64,000 bases of DNA from Bacteroidota bacterium (GTDB lineage: Bacteria; Bacteroidota; Bacteroidia; B-17B0; Aurantibacillaceae). The stretch spans positions 310,001 through 374,000 of the forward strand of contig JAQZBQ010000001.1 in assembly GCA_029237825.1 (NCBI GenBank), written 5' to 3'. Positions within the stretch are counted from its first letter, which is position 1. Each line of letters starts with the position of its first letter. The translations under genes were made by a program, and so were the position numbers. This document shows positions 53,717-63,286 of this stretch, piece by piece. The notes under the pieces were generated by a model that was not told the DNA's origin, searched no databases, and saw only the letters and a list, made by a program, of their open reading frames with translations.

Positions 53717-53728
53717 AATATTTGTACC

Positions 53729-54244
53729 ATGAACACATTAAGAAACAAGTTTTGGGCACTGCTTTTGATCACGCCAGTAGCCTTTTTAAGCTGTAAAAAA
53801 GACGATCAACTATCCCCGGTAATCAATTCAAGTACTACCGTAAATAACCAACCAAATACTGCGGAATATAAATGGAAAGTAAGCTCCTATAATATAGGCC
53901 GTGTTTCAGAAACGAATGCTTTAAATCAATACAAATTCAAGATCACAGATACTGGAATTGAATCATGGAAGGATAACCTTGTTGAGAAAGGAACCTGGGC
54001 TTTGGCACAAGACAGTGTGACGATTAACTTTTCAAATACTGCTAACTTAGCCAAATTAAATCAACGGTGGAAAGTGGTGAACATTTCGCCAAAAAAGATC
54101 ACACTGGAGCATCTAAATAAAGAAGGCGAAAAAATAAGCGTTAATTTTTCCAGTGCAGTAGATGCAGGTGAAAATCCAAATCAAGGTTTCAATCCTGAGA
54201 TCGCTGAACCTACCATTATAGACAACACCAACTCTCAGCCTTAG
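53729..54244 (+). CDS. hypothetical lipoprotein with lipocalin-like domain
   Basis: A 171-residue lipoprotein: signal LLLITPVAFLSC with lipobox Cys at about residue 22, then KKDDQ, a linker, and a beta-rich domain (about 50-150: YKWKVSSYN, YKFKITDTGIESW, KGTWALAQDSVTINF, ITLEHLNKEGEKISV) that resembles the lipocalin-like proteins common in Bacteroidota. Ends in an acidic, Asn/Pro-rich tail. Probably in the outer membrane; ligand unknown. Single gene with its own promoter and terminator. Confidence 0.78.
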   Translation: MNTLRNKFWALLLITPVAFLSCKKDDQLSPVINSSTTVNNQPNTAEYKWKVSSYNIGRVSETNALNQYKFKITDTGIESWKDNLVEKGTWALAQDSVTINFSNTANLAKLNQRWKVVNISPKKITLEHLNKEGEKISVNFSSAVDAGENPNQGFNPEIAEPTIIDNTNSQP

Positions 54245-54264
54245 TATAACTAAGAACACTCAAG

Positions 54265-54294
54265 AAGGCTGTTCATTACTGAACAGCCTTTTTT
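54265..54294 (+). terminator. terminator of the lipoprotein gene
   Basis: AAGGCTGTTCA (54265-54275) and TGAACAGCCTT (54280-54290) form an 11-bp perfect stem with loop TTAC, followed by four further T residues. Confidence 0.85.
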
Positions 54295-54400
54295 ATGTTA
54301 GAAATTCATAGCACACAATCTTCTAATTAAAACATGTATAGGAAAAATAAACAAAAGGAACTTCGTCTGAAAATCCCTATATTGAATGCTAAATTAAATT

Positions 54401-56680
54401 ATGGGACACATTCCGGACTTAATATTAGACCTTGCACTCATCCTTATAGCCAGCTCGGTGGTTGTGTTGCTATTTAAACGAATTAAACAACCACTCGTTC
54501 TTGGGTATATCATTGCTGGTTTTTTAGTTGGTCCATATTTTAAATTGTTTCCCACCATTGCTGATTTAGACAATATAGAAATCATCGCTGAACTTGGTGT
54601 TATATTTCTTTTATTTGGCTTAGGACTTGAATTCAGTTTTAAAAAATTAATGCGGGTAGGTGGTTCTGCTTCCATTACAGCATTTGTCGAAATCATTTTT
54701 ATAACAACCTCGGGATACCTTTTGGGGAAATGGTTGGGTTGGTCAACAGTAGACAGCTTATTCCTCGGTGGTATGCTAGCAAGTTCTTCAACTACAATTA
54801 TTATTCGTGCATTTGACGAATTGGGAGTGAAAACGAAGCAATTTGCGACCATCGTTTTTGGAGTTTTAATTGTTGAAGACATTGTTGTGATTCTCCTGAT
54901 GGTATTACTATCCACCATGGCTGTTACCCAACAGATACAAGGAGGGGAAATTGCCTTCACGGTTTTGAAATTGTTATTTTTTCTTGCGCTTTGGTTTATC
55001 ATGGGGATCTTCCTTCTTCCTTCCTTTCTCAAAAAATCCAAAAAGTGGTTAGATGATGAAAATCTACTCATTCTCTCACTGGGACTTTGTCTTGGAATGG
55101 TGGTTCTCGCAGTAAAAGCAGGATTCTCAGCTGAACTAGGCGCATTTATTATGGGCAGTATCATCGCGGAAACAACCTCTGCTGAAAAAGTAGAGCACTT
55201 AATCAAACCAATCAAAGATTTATTTGGCGCTGTTTTTTTTGTTTCCGTCGGGATGCTCATTGACCCTCAAACCATTTTGCAATATAAATGGTCAGTGATC
55301 GCTGTGACGCTTTTGACTTTATTCGGAAAGATCTTCAGTACAACAATCGGAGCGGTCATTTCAGGACAACCAATGAAACAATCTGTTCGTGTAGGATTGA
55401 GTATGGCTCAAATTGGAGAGTTTGCATTCATTGTAGCAGCGCTGGGAGTTTCTCTAAAAGTGACCTCGGATTTTTTATTTCCTGTAGCAGTAGGGGCTTC
55501 TGCAATTACAACTTTTACAACACCCTATTTAATCAAATACTCCGATCCGCTTTATAATTTTATTGAAAAACTTCTGCCAGACAAACTGGTGACCCGATTA
55601 AACCGTTATTCATCAGATACTCAACATATACAGGCAGAAAGCGGTTGGAAGACTCTGTTAGCATCTTACGCAAAAATCCTCTTCACCAACGGAATTGTGC
55701 TGATTTCTATTGCTCTGATGATCCGGTTCGGCACGCCATATCTTAATTCAATAATTGAAAACGAAACATTTCGGAATGTAATCATATCGCTCATCGCACT
55801 TGCTTTGGCTACTCCATTCATTTGGGCAATTATGGCAAGAAAGCCTAATAACGCTATTTATAAAGAATTCTGGCTAAGAAAAAAGATTTATCGGAGAGGA
55901 CCACTACTATTCATTGAAATTGTAAGAGTCATTCTGGGAATTGTCCTCATCGGCTTATGGGCTCTCTATTTTTACAAACCACTCATAGCTCTACTCGTAA
56001 TTTTTCCGATCGCCCTCATTGTTTTTCGGATTTTCAAGAAACGTATTGAAGAATTTTATAGTCGTATTGAGGGACGATTTATTACCAACTTATCCGAACG
56101 TGATGAAGCAGCTTATAACACCCTGGAAGCAACCGTAAATCGAAAAAACACAGAAATAGAGACTCATTTAAGTCCTTATGATGCTCACATTGTGCAACTC
56201 GAAATTCCACCGCATGCAACATTTATCGGAAAAGACCTTTCGCAATTGGGTTGGCGAGAAAAATACGGAATCAACATTGTTTACATCCGACGGGGAAATG
56301 GTATTATTCATATTCCCTCCCGTGATAACATTTTAATCCCTTTTGATAAAGTCGGTTTATTGGCTACAGACGAACAAATCACCTCATTAAAATCATATTT
56401 TGATGAACAGGAAGTTGCTGATATACAGGATATCCAAATTGAAGACGTGGGTCTCCATCAATTTATAATTGGAGAGAACCATTGGCTCAAAGGGGAAACA
56501 ATAAGAACATCAGGGATAAGAGAGCAAGCCCATGGAATTGTCATTGGAATTGAACGCAGTGGTAACCGAATTCTGAATCCCGATTCTACAACCGTGTTTG
56601 AAACTGGTGACGTTATCTGGGTAGTAGGAAATATCAAAAAAATTAAGCAATTTAAAAAAAGCCATAAACGTTTGGTTTAA
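54401..56680 (+). CDS. CPA2 (Kef-type) monovalent cation:proton antiporter with two RCK_C domains
   Basis: A 759-residue protein. Residues about 1-390 form the twelve-helix Na+/H+ exchanger fold (PLVLGYIIAGFLVGPYF; ELGVIFLLFGLGLEFSF; GAFIMGSIIAE). Four more hydrophobic helices lie at about 420-550. Two tandem TrkA-C (RCK_C) domains follow, about 600-680 (ATFIGKDLSQLGW) and 690-759 (GETIRTSGI, GDVIWVVGN). There is no TrkA-N nucleotide-binding domain between, unlike E. coli KefB/C. It likely exports K+ or Na+ in exchange for H+, gated by a ligand bound to RCK_C. 22 bases before a universal stress gene. Confidence 0.87.
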   Translation: MGHIPDLILDLALILIASSVVVLLFKRIKQPLVLGYIIAGFLVGPYFKLFPTIADLDNIEIIAELGVIFLLFGLGLEFSFKKLMRVGGSASITAFVEIIFITTSGYLLGKWLGWSTVDSLFLGGMLASSSTTIIIRAFDELGVKTKQFATIVFGVLIVEDIVVILLMVLLSTMAVTQQIQGGEIAFTVLKLLFFLALWFIMGIFLLPSFLKKSKKWLDDENLLILSLGLCLGMVVLAVKAGFSAELGAFIMGSIIAETTSAEKVEHLIKPIKDLFGAVFFVSVGMLIDPQTILQYKWSVIAVTLLTLFGKIFSTTIGAVISGQPMKQSVRVGLSMAQIGEFAFIVAALGVSLKVTSDFLFPVAVGASAITTFTTPYLIKYSDPLYNFIEKLLPDKLVTRLNRYSSDTQHIQAESGWKTLLASYAKILFTNGIVLISIALMIRFGTPYLNSIIENETFRNVIISLIALALATPFIWAIMARKPNNAIYKEFWLRKKIYRRGPLLFIEIVRVILGIVLIGLWALYFYKPLIALLVIFPIALIVFRIFKKRIEEFYSRIEGRFITNLSERDEAAYNTLEATVNRKNTEIETHLSPYDAHIVQLEIPPHATFIGKDLSQLGWREKYGINIVYIRRGNGIIHIPSRDNILIPFDKVGLLATDEQITSLKSYFDEQEVADIQDIQIEDVGLHQFIIGENHWLKGETIRTSGIREQAHGIVIGIERSGNRILNPDSTTVFETGDVIWVVGNIKKIKQFKKSHKRLV

Positions 56681-56702
56681 TGAAACTAATAACCATTAAA
56701 GA

Positions 56703-57518
56703 ATGATGATCAAAAAAATATTGGTTCCAACTGATTTCTCGGAAACAGCAGATAATGCTTTAATGTATGCGTGTTCAATGGCCATAACTTTAAACGCCGA
56801 AATAGAAATCGTTCACGTTTTTATGGTACCTCTTTTAACGGCACGTGGCATTCCCATTTTACCCGAAAACGATGTCCTACAATCCGATTTAAAATACGCA
56901 ACAGAAAAACTCGAAAAATTAAAAGCTTCTGTTTCAGAACATCATAATCTGAAGTTACATATCAATGCGGTGTTAATTCATTGGCAAATCGAATTTACAG
57001 AAGCAGTTCACAACCAAAACGCCGACTTAATTATTATTGGTAATACAGGGGCTACAGGATTAAAAAAAATCTTTATGGGAAGCAACGCAGCACGAATCAT
57101 ACGCGACGCGCCGGTGCCAGTGATAGCTGTGCCACGAAATGCTTCATTTAAACACTTGAAGAAAGCAGGATTTGCCTATGACGGTCTTCCATTAAATAAC
57201 TTATCAAAGTTTAGAATTTTAAAGCTACTAAAAAGCATACCTGGTGTCACAATACAAGCTTTTCAAATCATTACTGGAAAGTCACCATCTGTTTTATTCC
57301 CGCCAGAATTAACTGAATTCGTTTCTACCCCAGAATACATTGAAATACACGATGATGATGTGTACAACGGGATTTTAACAGCAGTTGAATTAAATCAATA
57401 CGACATGGTTATTCTTCTTCCCCGAAAAAAAGGTTTTTTCAGAAACCTGATTTACGGAAGCATAACCGATCGCGTTGGTTATGAACTATGTGTGCCCTTG
57501 CTCGCTATCCGGGAATAA
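56703..57518 (+). CDS. universal stress protein with two UspA-like halves
   Basis: A 271-residue protein. The first half (about 1-147) is a good UspA domain: KKILVPTDFSETADNALMYA start, and the ATP-loop signature GNTGATGLKKIFMGSNAARI with VPVIAVP after it. The second half (about 150-271) is a degenerate Usp copy with only the end SITDRVGYELCVPLLAI recognisable. Such tandem proteins are typical of Bacteroidota. It follows the antiporter by 22 bases, so it may sense ATP or stress for that transporter (inference). Converges on the efflux operon, 4 bases from its stop. Confidence 0.87.
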   Translation: MMIKKILVPTDFSETADNALMYACSMAITLNAEIEIVHVFMVPLLTARGIPILPENDVLQSDLKYATEKLEKLKASVSEHHNLKLHINAVLIHWQIEFTEAVHNQNADLIIIGNTGATGLKKIFMGSNAARIIRDAPVPVIAVPRNASFKHLKKAGFAYDGLPLNNLSKFRILKLLKSIPGVTIQAFQIITGKSPSVLFPPELTEFVSTPEYIEIHDDDVYNGILTAVELNQYDMVILLPRKKGFFRNLIYGSITDRVGYELCVPLLAIRE

Positions 57519-57522
57519 GGAA

Positions 57523-60500
57523 TCATTTCCAACCTCCTCCTAAAGACCTGTAAAGATTAATCACTGTTACGTTTTGTCTTTTATTATAATTCACCAGTTC
57601 CCGTTGTGATTGAAGGGCGTTTTTCTGAGCCATAATCACCTCCATGTAATTCGCACGGCCAGCCTTAAATAGTTCCGAGGAAGTAATTACAGATTGCTTC
57701 AGGACTTCTACTTCCTCGGCTTTAGTCTTATACATCTCGGTAATATTTTTAATTGCATTTAACGCGTTTGAAACTTCCATAAACCCATTCACTACACGTT
57801 TTTCATAATTAATATAAGCTGTTCTTTGTTCAGCTTTAGACATCATTAAATCTGCTTTCAGACGTCTTCTGTTTAATAAAGGAGCCGCTAAGCCCGCTGC
57901 AGCGCTATAAGCCAGTGAAGCCGGTGCATCAAATAGTAACGCAGCACTAAACGATTGCAGGCCTAAAAACGCGTTGATATTGATACTTGGAAAAAAAGCC
58001 TTTCTTGCCGCAACCACATCAGCTCCGGTTGCCTTTAATTCAAATTCAGCCTGCCTTATGTCAGGACGATTGATTAACAGATCATCCGGGTTACTGGTTT
58101 TAATTGCTGTCTGTATGTGATTGGAATGAATCGTAGAATCGCGCTTAACAGCACGCGGGTAGCTTCCGCATAAGAAATTTAATTTACTTTCACACTCAAT
58201 GAGTTGTTGCCTTACCTCTAACAAACTTGCTTTTGAATTTAATAATTGGGCTCGCATCATTTCAACAGCAAGTTCATTTGCCCTGGCTGTTTGCTTTTGC
58301 ATAATTATCACGTCAAGAGCGTTCTGTTGCAATTTTATATTACTTTCTAATATTTCTATCTCCTCATCCAGTGCTAATAAATCAAAATAAGTTGCTGAAA
58401 CTTCAGCGATCAAATTTGTGACAATCAAATCCTTCCCATATTCACTGGCGATGAATCGTGCGGCGACAGCCTTTTTCTTATCCTTTAATTTACCGTATAG
58501 ATCAATCTCCCACGATGAATGTACACCTACATAATAATCGGGAAGTGGATTTGGAATTTGTTGGTCCTTGCTAATATTCGTGGAAAATTGTGTATCATAA
58601 TTTCCAACACCATCCATCGTGTAATCTCCAAATTTTCTTTGACCAACGCTTCCTGCCAATGAAAGATCCGGTAAACGAATGCCTTTTGTAAACCTAATAC
58701 CTGCTCGCGACATTTCAACTTTTTGCAAAGCCAGTTGCAAATCGAAATTATGTTTCAACGAACTATCTATTAGTATAGCCAATTGCTTGTCGAAAATGAG
58801 CTCCCGCCAGTCCTTAATCCGGGAGAAGGAACTGTCATTCCCTAAATTATAATTGGATGGAAGTTTGCTAGTGTTTTTTACAACTAACATTTCGGCAGGT
58901 TTACAACCTGCAAAGATGCCTGACAAAGCAATGATAAAAAAGCCAATGCTTAGTTTCTGGTTCTTTAAATCAACTGTGGAACGTTTTTTCTTTTCATTTA
59001 CCCCCGCAAAAAGCACATATAACCCTGGAATAACTAGTACTCCGAAAATAGTCCCAAATAACATTCCGCCCGCTGCCGCTGAACCAATGGTTTTATTTCC
59101 AATAGCGCCTGCACCCGAAGCAAGTATTAGTGGAATTAACCCTGCAATAAAGGCAAAAGATGTCATTAAGATAGGACGCAGTCGTGACATGGCACCTTCA
59201 ATTGCCGCTTCCAAAACGGTTTTGCCTTCTTTCTGTTTGTGTATCGCAAATTCCACAATCAAAATCGCATTTTTTCCCAGTAAACCAATCAGCATTACCA
59301 TGGCAACCTGGGCGTAAATATTATTCTCTAAGCCAAAGAAATACAAAGTAAAAAGGGAACCAAAAATTCCAACCGGCAACGATAACAATACAGGTAACGG
59401 TAATAAGAAACTTTCATATTGGGCTGACAATAAAAGGTAAACGAACAATAAACAAATCGCGAAGATAAATACAACCTGGTTTCCTGAAAGAATTTCCTCG
59501 CGCGTCATCCCTGACCACTCATAGGAATAACCTCGTGGTAATTTTTCCTTTGCAACCTCTTCAATTGCATTGATGGCATCACCACTGCTATACCCGGGCG
59601 CTGCTTCCCCATTTAGCATTGCAGAGATGTACATATTGTAGCGTGTTAATTGTTCGGGTCCATAAACACGTTCGATTTTGCTGAACAGCGAATAAGGAAC
59701 CATCTCTCCATCTTTATTTTTCACACGCAATTTCAAAATATCTTCCGGTTGAGCTCTGAACTTGGGGTCGGCCTGAAGCATTACTTTATACATTTGGCCA
59801 AACCGAATAAAGTTCGTCGCATAAAAACTTCCCATGAGGGTTTGAAGATTACTCATTGCATTATCAACACTAATACCCTTTTTAGATGCTACATCCTGAT
59901 CTACATGGATTAAATATTGAGGAAACGTTGGGTTAAAACTTGTAAATATATTTTTCACTTCTTTCCGCTTCCTTACTTCCTCCATAAAATTTTGAGTTAC
60001 CCTATATGTTTCCTGAAGGTTACCTGACCCGGTTTTATCCAGTAAACGCAATTCATAACCGCTGGCATTACCAAAACCAGGAACTGCAGGCGGAGGAAAA
60101 AACTGAATCTCCGCGTCTTTTATGTGCTTTGTTTTTTCCTGGAGAACAGAAATAATATCATCCGCCGTAAGGGTTCTTTCATTCCATGGTTTTAAACTTA
60201 TCGTACTCATTCCAAAGGACGCACCTGAACCATCCGTCATCATACTAAATCCTGCAAGCGTTGATACGGATTCAATTTCATTTACTGTCTTTGCTACTTC
60301 ATCAATCTCACTCATCACTTTTTCTGTTCGTTCCAAGGTTGCTCCTACTGGCGTCGTAACATTTACATACACCGTTCCCTGATCTTCCGTAGGAATAAAT
60401 CCCGTTGGTAAAACTTTTCCAACACCCCAGGTAGCAAAACAAAAAATAACAAGAACACCCACGGTTAAAGTTCTCCGATTCACAATCACACTCAAAAAAC

Positions 60501-62094
60501 TACGGTACTTAAGTGCAATGGAATCATAATACCGGTTAAACCCATCAAAGAAACTGCTCAGTCCATTTTTAGGTTTTGGATGATGGTGATGATTTTTAAG
60601 CATAATAGCGCAAAGCGCAGGAGTGAGCGTGAGAGCATTAATTCCTGAAATGACAATGGATATAGCCATGGTTACGGAAAACTGTCGGTAAAAAACACCA
60701 ACTGGTCCGTCGAGGAACGCTACAGGAATAAACACTGCCGACATAACAAGGGTAATGGCTACAATTGCACCGCCAATCTCACCCATTGCCTGCATAGTCG
60801 CAGTTTTAGGATCCGAATGATTTTCTTCCATTTTTGCATGAACTGCCTCTACCACTACAATCGCATTATCAACCACAATCCCGATAGCCAATACCAACGC
60901 GAAAAGCGTTAATAAGTTGATAGAAAATCCAAACAACTGCATAAAGGCAAAAGTCCCAATTAAGGACACAGGAACCGCCAGCACCGGAATAAGAGTTGAA
61001 CGCCAGTCCTGAAGGAACAGAAAAACTATCAGTGCGACAAGTAAAAACGCTTCGATAAGTGTTTTAATAACTTCATAAATAGACGCATCCAAAAATCTGG
61101 AAACGTCATAACTGATAGTATAATCCATCCCTGGCGGAAACGAAGAGCTTTTAATAAACTCGAGTCGCTCTTTTATGTTGGAAATTACTTCACTTGCATT
61201 TGAACCAGGCCGTTGTTTTAAAATAATAGCAGCAGATGGTCGACCATTCTCCTTCGATAAAACATCATAGTCTAATGAACCAAATTCAACGTCGGCCACA
61301 TCTTTCAGCCTCAACATCTCGCTTCCTTCAGAAACTTTAATGACAATATTCTCATACTGCTCTTTCTGAGTTAACTTTCCGGTATAACGTAGCACGTACT
61401 GTAACGCCTGTGAATTCCGCCCCGAACTCTCTCCTACCTTACCAGGGGCCGCTTCGATATTCTGAGCCCTTAATGATTGAATAATCTCGTCTGCAGAAAT
61501 TTTGTACGCATCCATGCGTTGTGGTTTAAGCCAAACACGCATGGCATATTCCCTCTGTCCCATAATGTCTGCAAACCCAACGCCATCGATTCGCTTCAGC
61601 TCCGCCAAAACATTAATATCAGCAAAATTATAAATAAACTTTTCATCCAGAGTACTGTCGCTGCTCACCAGGTTTAAATACATCAACATACTGTTCACTT
61701 CCTTTTCAGTTGAAACACCGGCTTTAATAACTTCTTCAGGAAGTTCATCCAAAACAGTAGCTACCCGATTCTGCACATTCACTGCAGCTAAATCGGGGTC
61801 TGTACCGACTTTAAAATATACCTGAATAATACTGGTACCATCATTGCCTGAAACAGAAGTCATGTAAGCCATCCCTGGCACACCATTAATTGCACGCTCG
61901 AGCGGCGTAACAACTGCCTTGGCACAAACTTCCGCATTAGCTCCGGTATACTTTGTGGTTACTGCAACCGCCGGAGGAGCAATATCCGGATATTGGGTAA
62001 TTGGCAGCTGATTTAAAGCCAATAGCCCTAGTAATGTAATAAACAAAGAAATTACGAGGGAGAGCACGGGCCGTTGAATGAATTTTTTTAACAT
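57523..62094 (-). CDS. RND (HAE1) efflux permease fused to an outer-membrane factor
   Basis: A 1523-residue fusion. Residues 1-1045 are a full HAE1-type RND permease (QYPDIAPPAVAVTTKYTGA start; twelve helices; GFSINLLTLFALVLAIGIVVDNAIVVVE, in part AIGIVVDN; GLLGKNAILIVEFA). In the proton-relay helix the usual Asp-Asp pair is Asp409-Asn410. The junction (about 1043-1064) carries a lipoprotein-type signal: basic KNQKLS, hydrophobic IGFFIIALSGIFAG, and Cys1064. Residues 1064-1523 are a NodT/OprM-like outer-membrane factor (SSWEIDLYGKLKDKKKAVAARF, here SWEIDLYGKL; NRPDIRQAEFEL). If signal peptidase II cleaves at Cys1064, the pump would yield two proteins. It lies 7 bases after the adaptor gene. 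Drug range unknown. Confidence 0.92.
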   Translation of the reverse strand: MLKKFIQRPVLSLVISLFITLLGLLALNQLPITQYPDIAPPAVAVTTKYTGANAEVCAKAVVTPLERAINGVPGMAYMTSVSGNDGTSIIQVYFKVGTDPDLAAVNVQNRVATVLDELPEEVIKAGVSTEKEVNSMLMYLNLVSSDSTLDEKFIYNFADINVLAELKRIDGVGFADIMGQREYAMRVWLKPQRMDAYKISADEIIQSLRAQNIEAAPGKVGESSGRNSQALQYVLRYTGKLTQKEQYENIVIKVSEGSEMLRLKDVADVEFGSLDYDVLSKENGRPSAAIILKQRPGSNASEVISNIKERLEFIKSSSFPPGMDYTISYDVSRFLDASIYEVIKTLIEAFLLVALIVFLFLQDWRSTLIPVLAVPVSLIGTFAFMQLFGFSINLLTLFALVLAIGIVVDNAIVVVEAVHAKMEENHSDPKTATMQAMGEIGGAIVAITLVMSAVFIPVAFLDGPVGVFYRQFSVTMAISIVISGINALTLTPALCAIMLKNHHHHPKPKNGLSSFFDGFNRYYDSIALKYRSFLSVIVNRRTLTVGVLVIFCFATWGVGKVLPTGFIPTEDQGTVYVNVTTPVGATLERTEKVMSEIDEVAKTVNEIESVSTLAGFSMMTDGSGASFGMSTISLKPWNERTLTADDIISVLQEKTKHIKDAEIQFFPPPAVPGFGNASGYELRLLDKTGSGNLQETYRVTQNFMEEVRKRKEVKNIFTSFNPTFPQYLIHVDQDVASKKGISVDNAMSNLQTLMGSFYATNFIRFGQMYKVMLQADPKFRAQPEDILKLRVKNKDGEMVPYSLFSKIERVYGPEQLTRYNMYISAMLNGEAAPGYSSGDAINAIEEVAKEKLPRGYSYEWSGMTREEILSGNQVVFIFAICLLFVYLLLSAQYESFLLPLPVLLSLPVGIFGSLFTLYFFGLENNIYAQVAMVMLIGLLGKNAILIVEFAIHKQKEGKTVLEAAIEGAMSRLRPILMTSFAFIAGLIPLILASGAGAIGNKTIGSAAAGGMLFGTIFGVLVIPGLYVLFAGVNEKKKRSTVDLKNQKLSIGFFIIALSGIFAGCKPAEMLVVKNTSKLPSNYNLGNDSSFSRIKDWRELIFDKQLAILIDSSLKHNFDLQLALQKVEMSRAGIRFTKGIRLPDLSLAGSVGQRKFGDYTMDGVGNYDTQFSTNISKDQQIPNPLPDYYVGVHSSWEIDLYGKLKDKKKAVAARFIASEYGKDLIVTNLIAEVSATYFDLLALDEEIEILESNIKLQQNALDVIIMQKQTARANELAVEMMRAQLLNSKASLLEVRQQLIECESKLNFLCGSYPRAVKRDSTIHSNHIQTAIKTSNPDDLLINRPDIRQAEFELKATGADVVAARKAFFPSININAFLGLQSFSAALLFDAPASLAYSAAAGLAAPLLNRRRLKADLMMSKAEQRTAYINYEKRVVNGFMEVSNALNAIKNITEMYKTKAEEVEVLKQSVITSSELFKAGRANYMEVIMAQKNALQSQRELVNYNKRQNVTVINLYRSLGGGWK

Positions 62095-62101
62095 GAGGTT
62101 T

Positions 62102-63220
62102 CTATTTAGCTTTCAACTGACTAATGATGGTTCGCATACTAATGAAATCCGGCCTAAGGCTCATTCCATTTTTTACATTCTGGATTCCTTCATAGATAAT
62201 TTTTTCACCCTCCTTCAATCCTTTTGTGACTATGAATAAATGCGGCAACCGGTGTTTGGATTCAATATTTCTGACTGAAAGTTTATTATCCTTATCCAGA
62301 ACATACACGTAAAGTTTATCTTGAATTTCGAATGTGGATTTTTGAGGAATGACAATAACTTCCTCATACTTTTTTCTTAACCGAATTTTCCCACTCGCTC
62401 CATGTTTGATAATTTTATCCGGATTTTTAAAGCGTGCTCTGAACGCAATATTACCTGTACTTTCATCGATCTCACCTTCAATGGTTTCAATCCTTCCCTT
62501 ATAATTATGTTCCGAACCATCCGCTAAAATGAGCGATACGACTCTTGAATCCACACTATCCTTTTTTATGTTCCTCGCGTATTGAAGGTATTCTTTTTCA
62601 GACACGTCAAAATAAGCATACACCTCGTCATTTTCCGATATGGAAGTAAGAAGGGTTCCCTCATCAATTAAGCTACCTATTTTATGAGGAATTCTGTTGA
62701 TGATTCCATTAAATGGCGCACGAATCTCTGTTTGTTCGAGTTTAAGTTTTGCATGCGCCTGGTGCGCCAAAGCCTCTTCTAAATTTGCTTTTTGCGTTTC
62801 CAATTTACTCTTTGCAACTTCTACCTCAGTAATTGATACAATCTGCTTTTCAGCTAACAGTATGGCATTCTTAAGTTCAAGTTCGGCCGCATGAACCTGA
62901 GCCGCTGCGCTTTTATACATCGCTTTAGCTTTAGTAAGTTCTTCCACATACTCCCTGTTGTTAATGCTAAACAATAATTGCCCTTCTTTCACGTATGCTC
63001 CTTCATCTACATGAAACCGTTCAAGGTAACCTTTAACACGGGCACGTATTTCAACATTCTGCAAAGCATGTATCTCCGTTACGTAATCGGAGTAAGAAGA
63101 AGTATCCATTTTAATGGCAGAGGTTACCGGAAACTGTTCGTATGACTGCTGATCATTTTTTGGCGCATTACAAGATCCAAGTAACATGATGCATCCGGAA
63201 AACAAGCTGATCTTTTTCAT
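62102..63220 (-). CDS. RND efflux periplasmic adaptor lipoprotein
   Basis: A 372-residue membrane-fusion protein starting at the ATG at 63220. Signal peptide with lipobox Cys (FSGCIMLLGSCNAPK; Cys about residue 17). Adaptor features in order: the first lipoyl half (VEIRARVKGYLERFHVDEGAYVKEG, in part RVKGYLERFHVDEG), a coiled-coil hairpin (about 80-140: AKAMYKSAAAQVHAAELELK), the second lipoyl half (IRAPFNGIINRIPHKIGSLIDEG, in part APFNGIINR), and a beta-barrel plus membrane-proximal domain. It bridges the RND permease and outer-membrane factor; here those two are one polypeptide encoded next in the operon. Confidence 0.9.
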   Translation of the reverse strand: MKKISLFSGCIMLLGSCNAPKNDQQSYEQFPVTSAIKMDTSSYSDYVTEIHALQNVEIRARVKGYLERFHVDEGAYVKEGQLLFSINNREYVEELTKAKAMYKSAAAQVHAAELELKNAILLAEKQIVSITEVEVAKSKLETQKANLEEALAHQAHAKLKLEQTEIRAPFNGIINRIPHKIGSLIDEGTLLTSISENDEVYAYFDVSEKEYLQYARNIKKDSVDSRVVSLILADGSEHNYKGRIETIEGEIDESTGNIAFRARFKNPDKIIKHGASGKIRLRKKYEEVIVIPQKSTFEIQDKLYVYVLDKDNKLSVRNIESKHRLPHLFIVTKGLKEGEKIIYEGIQNVKNGMSLRPDFISMRTIISQLKAK

Positions 63221-63286
63221 TATACTAAAATATTTTAACAGCACGACCGTGCTGCAGGATTAATGATTTAACTAAAAAAAGATTGA

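Noticed and set aside
53387-53728. An integrated element at tRNA-Leu
   Set aside because: No integrase, no second copy of the tRNA 3' end and no change in gene character were found downstream.
54394-55260. A 288-codon minus-strand frame inside the Kef-type antiporter gene
   Set aside because: It is the shadow of a membrane-protein gene; the product is Ser/Thr/Asn-rich with no signal, domain or start context.
58905-58985. The RND-outer membrane factor fusion as an assembly or sequencing error
   Set aside because: The frame is open for 1523 codons, the junction carries a well-formed lipoprotein signal, and no duplicated or missing domain edge is seen. It cannot be excluded without reads, but the sequence supports a real fusion.
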